This document shows positions 18,195-27,500 of a stretch of 64,000 nucleotides of DNA, piece by piece. The stretch covers positions 62,001-126,000 of the forward strand of contig NZ_JABBFZ010000006.1 of assembly GCF_012927125.1 (NCBI RefSeq), given 5' to 3'. The notes beneath the pieces are model-generated. The model did not search any database. It had not been told where the DNA came from and was given only the letters and a program-made list of their open reading frames with translations. A program made the position numbers and the translations under genes. The DNA comes from Paraburkholderia antibiotica. Lineage in GTDB: Bacteria > Pseudomonadota > Gammaproteobacteria > Burkholderiales > Burkholderiaceae. How positions within the stretch are numbered: position 1 is the stretch's first letter; every line of letters begins with the position of its first letter.

Positions 18195-18975
18195 ATGACT
18201 ACTGAAGGTACGCTCCCCGGCCAGCTAACGGGTATGCAACTGGCGAAAGCCGCCTACCCCACCAATCCGAACAACCCACTTCCGGCGAACGAACAGGTTT
18301 CGTCGGATTGGGTCGATGTGTCTGTGCTCGTGAATTTTCTTCAGCCGGGCTATAACACACAGTACAAATTGAACTCAGATGGGACACCCTCGACCACTCT
18401 AGAAAATCAGTTTGTCATTAAGGTCAATCAATCCACGAAACAGATTGTTATCTCTTTCAAGGGATCTGACGCATTATCGAACTGGACATCAGACCTGACC
18501 GACGGTGGCGCCAGTGAATACCTGAAGATCGTTGACCAGGTACAGGCTGCCTACGACGCATTAAGTGCCGATTCGGTTTTCGCTGGATATACGTTCTCGA
18601 CCACTGGCCACAGTCTTGGCGGCGCAATGGCGCAAACGTTTGCCCTCAAAAACGGACTCGATGTGCAGGTTTATAACAGCCTGCCCATACCATCTTCGCT
18701 TGTTGCGAACGGTATTTCGGCTCGACCGATATCGATGCCCTGATCGGGCAATGGCAGGCGGATGGGCGCATGGTGTCAGATGTTCGTACGTCAAATGACA
18801 TTGCAACGTTTTCTAGCCGACATCGATCTGCGGACTTTGCCTTTCATCGAAAACGGGGCGACCTGTCGCATATCTGCCGGGTACGTACCTGCTCGAAACA
18901 TTGAAAACAATCGCGCTAACTGGCCTTTTGCCGTTGTCATTGCCCGTATTCGTTATCGATCACACGATGGCGTCG
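18195..18975 (+). pseudogene. lipase N-terminal fragment, copy 1 (frameshifted)
   Basis: From ATG 18195 (GGAGA upstream) the frame matches the first part of the large exoprotein: SFKGSDALSNWTSDL and the lipase elbow TTGHSLGG. A base is missing near 18712 (AACGGTATTT against AACGGGTATTT in copy 3), so the frame closes at 18743. Homology continues out of frame to about 18970, where the counterpart of the catalytic His region (GATCACACGATGG) lies, then stops. No RTX or protease part follows. The first about 75 residues differ much from copies 2 and 3. Confidence 0.85.
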
Positions 18976-19160
18976 AACATATATTCCTGAATTTTATGCG
19001 AATTATATATTTGTCACTTTTTTACAAACTGAGCGATGAATTTATGTGATTATTTAATGCATCGTTGTATAGACGTAAGGTTTCGATGCGGAGTTGGATT
19101 TCTCGCGCATGCCTTCAAACGAAGGATTGCATAACCAGTACAAGAGATCTTTGATCGAGC

Positions 19161-19848
19161 GTGAAAAAAAACTCATTACCAAATTCTGGTTGACGCAACG
19201 ATTTCACTGCTGTTGCTCATTTCGATATCCGGCTGCCAACTGGCTGGAGTACCCGTCGTGACGGCGATGCACGTCGCAAACGTAGCGGATCAGCATGCAG
19301 CCGGAAAGCGGGCAGAAAAACTGTGGGATCAGCAACTGGCTGAAATGCGGGAGATGCAGGCTCGGGGCGATCCCATGGGAGACTACCTTTACGCGCTTGG
19401 AAATGCTCAGGGGTGGATTACCGATACGAGCGACCCATTGAAGATCCGCGATTTACTCGCCAAAGCGGCGCAAGAAGGATCGAGCGACGCGAAGATTGTT
19501 TTGGGGATTTACTATTTCCGTGGAGTGGTTCCGAGTTCATTCGTTGGAATGCGCGTGGTCTGGCTTCCAGATAACCTTGTCGATCATCAACGTGGTCTGC
19601 AGCTCATACGTGAGGGTATGCGTGTTCGCTGTACATATGCGGAGCCAGTTGTCTCCGGGTATAGCAATCGCAGCTATCTGCGATATGTTTCCGCTGCGGA
19701 TGAGATATGGCCGAGTTTTAGAGATGGTCAATACCGACGAGATGCCGCCGGAAATTACGTAACCATACTTGAAAAAAATCCTCGTCTCGAAAAAGAGTGG
19801 CATGACCTAGATACGCAATGTCACGCTTCTGGTGCGGCACGCGAGTAG
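19161..19848 (+). pseudogene. Sel1-like repeat lipoprotein, copy 2 (signal peptide frameshifted)
   Basis: Matches copy 3 along its length, but the start has GTG followed by eight A residues (19164-19171) where copy 3 has seven. This shifts the frame and closes it at TGA after ten codons. The rest, from the lipobox region ISGC onward, is intact. A TTG at 19213 could start a form lacking most of the signal peptide. The loss is in a homopolymer, so it may be a dead gene or a reversible slippage switch. The C-terminal half differs from both other copies. Confidence 0.8.
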
Positions 19849-19884
19849 CACTCAAAACGGCAATAAAAAAGGAGAAGGCAAGAC

Positions 19885-20645
19885 ATGGTAGCAATAAGTT
19901 CACTCCCTGATCAGGCCACGGGGATGCTCCTTGCGATGGCTGCATATCCCGATCCGACGCAATCGCGTCCTGCCAATGAGCAAATGCCGTTGGGATGGAA
20001 GGACGTTGCAACTGTTGTAAATGATTTGTCTGTCGGCTATGGTGATCAAATAAACTCGTCCGGCGATTTGGAAAACCGATTTGTCATCCTGATAAATCAG
20101 AATACCAAACAGGTCGTCATTTCCTTCAAAGGCTCAGATGCATTGTCCAACTGGACATCGGATTTGACCAATGGTGGCGCGAGTGAATACCTCAAAATCG
20201 TTGCGCAAGTGCAAGCCGTATATGATGAACTGGTAGGCGGTCCTCTGTTCGCGGGCTACTCGTTCTCCACGACCGGTCACAGTCTCGGCGGCGCGATGGC
20301 GCAAACGTTTGCGCTTGCGAACGGGCTGGACACGCAGGTTTACAACAGTCTTCCCATCCCCCCTGCGATTATCGCAAGCGGGTATTTCGGCTCGACTGAT
20401 ATCGACGCCGTCATTGGGCAGTGGCAGGCGGATGGGCATGTCGTGTCAGATGTTCGCACGCCAAATGACATCGCAGCGTTTTTCTAGCAGGAACCGATCC
20501 GCGGACTTTGCCTTTCATCGGAAACGGGGCGACCTGTTACTTATCTCCCGGGTACGTACCTGCCCAAAACATTGAAGACAGCCGCGTTAACTGACCCTTT
20601 GCCGTTGTCATTGCCCCGTATTCGTTATCGATCACGATGGCGTCG
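19885..20645 (+). pseudogene. lipase N-terminal fragment, copy 2 (nonsense-truncated)
   Basis: ATG 19885 with GGAG upstream opens a 200-residue frame very similar to the exoprotein N-terminus, including SFKGSDALSNW and GHSLGG. It ends at TAG (20485-20487) exactly where copy 3 has TAT (AFF-stop against TFFYQ). Similar sequence continues to about 20643 and ends at the counterpart of the catalytic His. If translated, the fragment would have the nucleophile Ser but not the His, so it should be inactive. Confidence 0.85.
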
Positions 20646-20829
20646 CTCATATATTCACGAATTTTATGCGAATTAAATATTTTCCATTGTTTAACAAACT
20701 TAATTATGGATTTATGTGATTATTTACTATTCGTTGTATAGACGTAAGATTTCGATGCGAGGCTGGATTTCTCGCGAATGTCTTCAAACGAAGGACTGCA
20801 TAACCCGCACAAGAGATCTTTAATCGAGC

Positions 20830-21510
20830 GTGAAAAAAACTCATTGCCAAATTCTGGTTGGCGCAACGATTTCACTGCTGTTGCTCATTTCGATATCTGG
20901 CTGCCAACTGGCTGGAGTGCCCGTCGTGACGGCGATGCACGTCGCAAACGTAGCGGATCAGCATGCAGCCGGGAAGCGGGCGGAAAAACTGTGGGATCAG
21001 CAGCTTGCTGAAATGCGAGAGATGCAGGCGCGAGGCGACCCGATGGGAGACTATCTCTACGCGCTTGGGAATGCTCAGGGGTGGATTAAGGATACGAGCG
21101 ACCCATTGAAGATCCGCGATTTGCTCGCCAAAGCGGCGCAAGAAGGATCGAGTGACGCGAAGATTGTTTTGGGGATTTACTATTTTGTCGGCGCAATTCC
21201 TCATCAAGGGACAAGATCAATTTGGCTCCCTGACAGTCTCCGTGATCATCAACACGGACTTCAACTTATTCGTGAGGGTATGCAAGCTCGCTGTACCTAT
21301 GGGGAACCCGTAGTTTCTGCGTATGGCAATCGCGCATATTTACGTTACATCTCTGCTGCGTCAAGGATTTGGCCATACTTTCGGGATGGACAATATCGGA
21401 AAGAGGCAAATGGCAACTACATAACCATCCTTGATAAAGATCCTCGTCTGGAAAAAGAGTGGCGTGACCTAGATTCGAAATGCCTCGCCTCTGGCGCGAC
21501 AAGCGAATAA
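20830..21510 (+). CDS. Sel1-like repeat lipoprotein, copy 3 (partner of the full-length exoprotein)
   Basis: 226 residues from GTG 20830, followed by seven A residues in frame. The signal peptide ends in lipobox ISGC (Cys25), with Gln at +2. The body has one or two Sel1-like helical repeats (GDPMGDYLYALGNAQGW, LLAKAAQEGSSDAKIVLG). It lies 33 bp upstream of the 2657-residue exoprotein and is the only copy next to an intact lipase, so it is the best candidate for a cognate immunity protein or secretion chaperone (inference). The C-terminal half is specific to this copy. Confidence 0.85.
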   Translation: MKKTHCQILVGATISLLLLISISGCQLAGVPVVTAMHVANVADQHAAGKRAEKLWDQQLAEMREMQARGDPMGDYLYALGNAQGWIKDTSDPLKIRDLLAKAAQEGSSDAKIVLGIYYFVGAIPHQGTRSIWLPDSLRDHQHGLQLIREGMQARCTYGEPVVSAYGNRAYLRYISAASRIWPYFRDGQYRKEANGNYITILDKDPRLEKEWRDLDSKCLASGATSE

Positions 21511-21543
21511 CGTCCCAATCGGTAAAAAAGGAAAATCCAAGTA

Positions 21544-24500
21544 ATGGCAACAACGACAAATTCACTTCCTGATCAGGCTACGGGGTTGCGCCTCGCGATG
21601 GCGGCATACCCTGCTCCGACAAACTCGCTTCCGATCGATGAGCAAGTGCCACCGGGCTGGTTGGATATTACGGCTGTTGTAAGTGATTTTGCGGACGGTT
21701 ACGGTGATCAGGTGAATTCGTCTGGGGTTTTGGAAAACCGCTTTGTTGTAGAGATTAACCAGAATACGAAGCAGATTGTGATTTGCTTTAAGGGTTCGGA
21801 TGCGTTGTCCAACTGGACATCGGATTTGACCAATGGAGGCGCGAGTGAATACCTCAAAATCGTTGAGCAAGTGCAAGCTGTATATGATGAACTGGTAGGC
21901 GATCCTCTGTTCGCAGGCTACTCGTTCTCCACGACCGGCCACAGTCTCGGCGGCGCAATGGCGCAAACGTTTGCGCTTGCGAACGGGCTGGATACGCAGG
22001 TTTACAACAGTCTTCCCATCCCCCCTTCGATTATCGCGAACGGGTATTTCGGCTCGACCGATATCGATGCCCTGATCGGGCAATGGCAGGCGGATGGGCA
22101 TGTCGTGTCCGATGTTCGCACGCCAAACGATATTGCAACGTTTTTCTATCAGGCCCCGATCTGGGGACCTTACCTTTCACAGGAAACGGGGCAACCCGTT
22201 ACCTACCTGCCGGGCGCGTACCTGCCAGAAGCATTGAAGACTGTCGCGCTAACGGGCCTTTTACCGCTGTCATTGCCGGCATTCGGCCTTGATCATACGA
22301 TGGGGATGCTGTTTGCAGCCCAGGCTGGACTGAGCATCGACCCGGCCACTGGAAACTACATTATCCCTGCTGGGCAGCAGGATTTTGCAGCGGTGCCAAG
22401 TTCGGCGAGGGATGAGCTCTCGCAACTGAGTTCGAGCCCGGTTGTCAACGTCGTGTCCGACTCGGACGGGACGTACACCGTAACGCGGCAGGACGGCTCA
22501 ACTCAATGGATCAGCGTTGATTCTAAAACTGGCGAAACGATCGTCCAGCAGAGCGGGTTCTTCGGCGTAACGCAGCTCACCGTGAAAGCCGATGGCAGCT
22601 ACACGGAAGTGGTGCGCACACCGGACGGTACGATAGGCCAATATACGGTCAATGCACTGGGTACCATTGTTGGCTATCTGCCGGCCGTACCTGTCGGGGT
22701 AACCCTCAATCCGAACCAGTTTTATGTTGATCCGATTGCAGACACTCTCGATGTGATCTCTGCCGTGACCGGAGTTTCCATTTCGGCGTTGATGGGCCTG
22801 AACAGCGACCTTGGCTTGCTGTCAAGCTCACAGCAGATTGCGGTTGGCCAGATCATCAACCTTCCGGCGGCAGACAACAGCCAGTCGCCGACAATCACGG
22901 TCAACCCGAATCCGCAGGCGCAGACTTCGGTTAGCAATGAGAACCAGCTGGCCGACAACGCAGCTGGCGGTTACGTCGAAAAGAGCGCAACTAGCAGCAT
23001 CGGTTTTACCGACAGCACGCTCAACAATACAGATTTTGCTTCCTCGCAGATGGGTAGCCTCGCTTCTGGCGGTGTGCGCCCGGGAGAGGTGCAACTGGAT
23101 CCGAACGCGCAGCCGGGCAGCTACCTGGGGCAGTTCTATATCGATCCCGCTACCACCGACGATCCCTACGCGGGATTGATCAATGCCGCCACGCTCAACG
23201 GGCTCGCGGCGATGACCACGGTCAATACCTACGTCGATCCGATCCTGCTTGATCTGACGGGCAACGGCGTACATATGACGGACATCGCCAATGGCGTGCT
23301 GTTCGATACAGATCATAGCGGTACCCTCAAGCGCACCGGCTGGGCCGATACGACCACCGGCATGCTGGTGTATGACGACGGCAGCGGGCAGATCCATGAC
23401 GTAAGCCAGATGCTCTCCGAGTATTTCGGCGGTCAGGCGGGCAGCAACGGCGGTCCCGGCCAGACGCCGTTCAAGGACGGTTTCGCGGCGCTGGCGAGCC
23501 TCGACGCCAATCACGATGGTGTGATCGACAGCAGCGATCCCGTCTGGAATCAGCTCAAGGTCTGGGTCGATGCAAACCACGACGGCAAGGCCGATGCGGG
23601 CGAACTGATGACGCTCGACCAGCTCGGTATTACCCAAATCAATGTGAAGGCGGTCGCGGCCCCCATCGGCGAGACGCTTGACGGTAATGAAGTCCTTGCC
23701 AGTGCCAGTTTCGTCATCAACGGCCAGACCCGAGAGGCGCTGGCGGTTGATTTCCTGAGCGCGCCGGTCAGCAATACGTTTGCCACGCAGGGCGATGGCA
23801 CCATGGTCACGTCTACAAGCGGGGCGTCGACCACGACGGCGTACACGAGCAGCAGCGCAGCGGATGAAACACTCGACGCAGGCGCGCTGGGCGTGAACAA
23901 CATCTACGCGGGCCGTGGCAACGACACCCTCATCGCAGCGGCGGATGGCAGCTGGCTGGTGGGCGGTGGCGGTAGCAACAACTACATTGGCGGAGCGGGC
24001 AACGACGTTTTCGTGGTCAGCGCAAAGGATAACCCGCAGAACATCCACGGCAATGGGGGCATCGATACCGCGATCATCGTCGGCAACGAAGGCGTCACAC
24101 TGAATATGGCGCAGGCGGGCCTCACCATCGCAGAAGGCGGTGCGGGTGACGACGTGATCATGAGCGGCGGTCGCGCGGGCGTCTATATCAAGGGGGGATC
24201 GGGCGACGACACGCTGATCGGTGGGGCCGGTAGCGATGTGATCGTCGGCGGTTCGGGCCACAACACGATCATTGGCGGCACCGGTCAGGCGGTCATCTAT
24301 GCGGGTCCCAATGGCGATACCATTTACGGGGCGGCGGGCGACTCGATCATCTACGCTGGCGGCGGCGATGACCACATCTATGCGGGCAATGGCAACGACG
24401 AGATCGTGGTCGGGCGCGGCAATGCCACCATCGACGGTGGTGGCGGCATCAATATGGTCACCTTCCACGGCAGCTATGGCGACTATGAGATTGTCGCGGT

Positions 24501-27500
24501 CAATGGCGGCTACCGGGTAACAGACAAGATCGCCGATCGCGACGGCAGTGTGTTTCTGACCAACATCCAGAAACTGAATTTTGCCGATATCTCCGCAGTC
24601 GATCTGACCTTGCCCAATGCCATGCCGGTTGCCGATAACCTCACGCAGGATGCGGCGGGGCAGGCATTTGATCACGCGCAGGTCCACCTGATCTCGGCGG
24701 CCCAACTGCTGGCGAATGACCAGCGCATGGCGAGTCAGGGGCCGCTCCATATCACGGAAGTGGGGGATGCCATTGGTGGCACAGTCAGCCTCACGCAGGC
24801 AGGTGACGTACTTTTCACGCCGGATCCGACGTTCACCGGCATGATGAGCTTCAAGTACGGCGTCGCAGATGCCAATGGTAACGTGGCAGCCACAGTGGAG
24901 AACCTTGCGAACGGCCAGACTGCGCCGATGCGTGCGAGCGTGACGCTGCTCACCGAGGAACTGCCCGCCGATCCGCTGCTGTCGCAGGAGTGGTACCTGA
25001 CCGATGCAGACATCCTGCCCGTCTGGGCCGACTACACCGGCAAGGGTGTGCGCATCGGCGAATTCGAGCCTGGCGGCACATTCGCCACCGGCCCGGAAAC
25101 CTTCGACTATAACCACGCCGACCTGGCGGCCAATGTCGATCCGGCGTGGCTGGCCACGCAGCAGGCCAACGGTACGCTACCCGATGCCATCTCCAATCAT
25201 GCGACCATGGTGGCGGGTGTCATGGTCGCCGCGAACAATGGAACCGGCGGCGTGGGCGTCGCTTACGATGCCACGCTTGCTGGCTACTACCTGGCTAACG
25301 ACGGCAGCGATCTGTCGGGGCTTGGCCACATGGTCAGCTACGATATCGCGAATAACAGTTGGGCATTCACCCAGGATTTCGCGGGTGGACAGGACAAGTC
25401 CCTGCTCTCGAATGCACAGTACGCTGCCGACAACGGTCGGGGAGGTCTTGGTACCGTGATTGTTGCCGCGGGCGGCAACTCACGGGCGACAGGTGGTAGT
25501 GCCCAAGGCTCGATCACCAACAACAACCGGTTCACGATTGAAGTCGGTGCGATCAACGCGCAGGGCGATCTGTCGACGCTGCAGATCGGTTCGACGCCGT
25601 TCTCCAGCCCGGGCGCGAGCCTGCTGGTATCGGCGCCGGGTAGCAATATCACCAGCACCAGCGAGATGTTGCTGACCGATCAGGGTTCGACCTTCGGCAG
25701 CGACTACAGCACCATGCAGGGCACCAGTTTTGCGACGCCGATCGTGTCGGGCATCATCGCGTTGATGCTGGAGGCGAACCCGAACCTTGGCTATCGCGAC
25801 GTGCAGGAAATCCTGGCGCTGACCGCGCGCAAGATCAATGATCCAGCCACAAGCTGGAGCACGAACGGCGCGACTAACCTGAATGGCGGCGGCATGCATG
25901 TCAGCAATGACTACGGCTTCGGTGAGGTCGATGCGCGTGCGGCCGTGCGTCTTGCCGAAACATGGATGACCCAGCAGACGGGGGCCAACGAGCGCGTCTA
26001 CGCTGCGCAGAGCACCGCGCCTGCACAGACCATTACAGCGGGTGGCACGCTCGCATCGAGCCTCACGCTCAATGCCGGCCTGAGCGTCGAACACGTTGAG
26101 GTTGACCTCGACCTGCTCGTTGGACGTCTGGGCGACGTGGTGGTGACGCTGATCGCGCCGGACGGCACGCGCAGCATCCTGCTGGATCGCGAGGGCAAGA
26201 TTCCGGACGGCGTGACGGGTGCAAGCGACTCGGATGTGGGCGACACCCGCTCGGGCGAGCTTCAGTACACCTTCATGACCACACACGACTGGGGCGAACA
26301 GTCGAGTGGTACCTGGACGCTGGAGGTTACCGACGCGGCGACCGGCGAGCCGGTCACGCTCAACAGCTGGGGGCTGCGCACGTATGGCAGCGCGACCACG
26401 GCAGACGATACCTACTTCTACACCGACGAGTATGCGTCGCTGGTCGCATCGGATCCGTCGCGCGCGGTGCTCAACGATGCGGTGGACGGGGTGGCCGGCG
26501 GCCGCAACACGATCAATGCGGCCGCAGTGACGGGGGACACCACGATCAATCTGCGTACTGGCGTCGCCAGTATTGGCGGCACCGCGCTGTCGATCGTCAA
26601 CCCGGACCAGATGCAGAATATCGTCACCGGTGACGGCAACGATACGCTGGTTGCCAACGACGCGGATGCGCTACTTGACGGTGGACGCGGCCAGAATACG
26701 CTGATGGGCGGTGCGGGCAAGGATCTGTTCGTTGTGCACCGGCGTGATGGCGGCCTGGACACGATTGTCAATTTCAGCGCCGCGCGCGGCGAGATGATCG
26801 ACCTTGTTGGGTTCACCGGCGCAAACTTTAGCGACCTGGTGCTGACCCAGCAGGGCACAGATGTGGTGATCGACCTCGGCGCTGGCCAGCGCATCGTGCT
26901 GCAGAACATAGACATGGCGTCGCTCACGGCAGACCGGTTTGCCTTCCAGGATACGTTTGTCGCGCCCGCAGCCTATGTAACCAGCGGCGCAACCGACACC
27001 ACGCCCCTCGAGGGGATGGGCGTCGTCACGCTTGACGGCGGCGCGGCTGGCGTGTCGCTGACAGGCTCGAGCTGGTCGCTGGCCGGTACCGTCTACAGCC
27101 ATGATTCGGCGAGCTCGGATCTCTTTGTGATCGCGAAGCAGAATGGCGTCAGTGATTACCGGAATGCGCTGCGCGGCTTCCGGGAGGGCATTGACAAGCT
27201 GGATCTGCGCGCCCTCGGCATTACGGACTTCAGCGACCTGGTGCTCGCGCAATCGGATCGCGGCGTCATGAACGGGGTGGCAAGTATCCACGGTGTGTAT
27301 GTGAGCAGCATTTCGCTGGGTACGACCGGCCAGCCGTTGCCGCTGGTGTACCTCGACGCGCTGGACCCGTCGCAGCTCAATGCTTCCGATTTCCTGTTCT
27401 CACAATCGTCGCCGGATCTCGCGGGTGAAATCACCGATCCTGTTACCGACGACACGTCGCCGGGAAATGGCGCAAACCCGACTTCGCAGGCCCCGATTGT

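Larger units (their letters stand above)
17475..22300 (+). repeat. three tandem copies of lipoprotein + lipase-head unit (about 1.68 kb period)
   Basis: The lipobox regions lie near 17541, 19231 and 20900, giving periods of about 1690 and 1670 bp. Spacers before copies 2 and 3 (about 18975-19160 and 20645-20829) are also similar to each other, for example TTATGTGATTATTTA and CTTCAAACGAAGGA. Conserved blocks flank a variable block running from the lipoprotein C-terminal half (sharp boundary after GGGGATTTACTAT) into the lipase N-terminus (to about FKGSDALSNW). Only copy 3 continues into the full exoprotein. Confidence 0.9.

Noticed and set aside
24150..24450. Regular short repeats resembling an array
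   Set aside because: They are coding RTX nonapeptide repeats in frame, without constant direct repeats and unique spacers, so not CRISPR.
22828..25116. 762-codon minus-strand frame inside the exoprotein
   Set aside because: Mirror frame of the repetitive RTX/EF-hand sequence, with no recognisable domain and no start signal.
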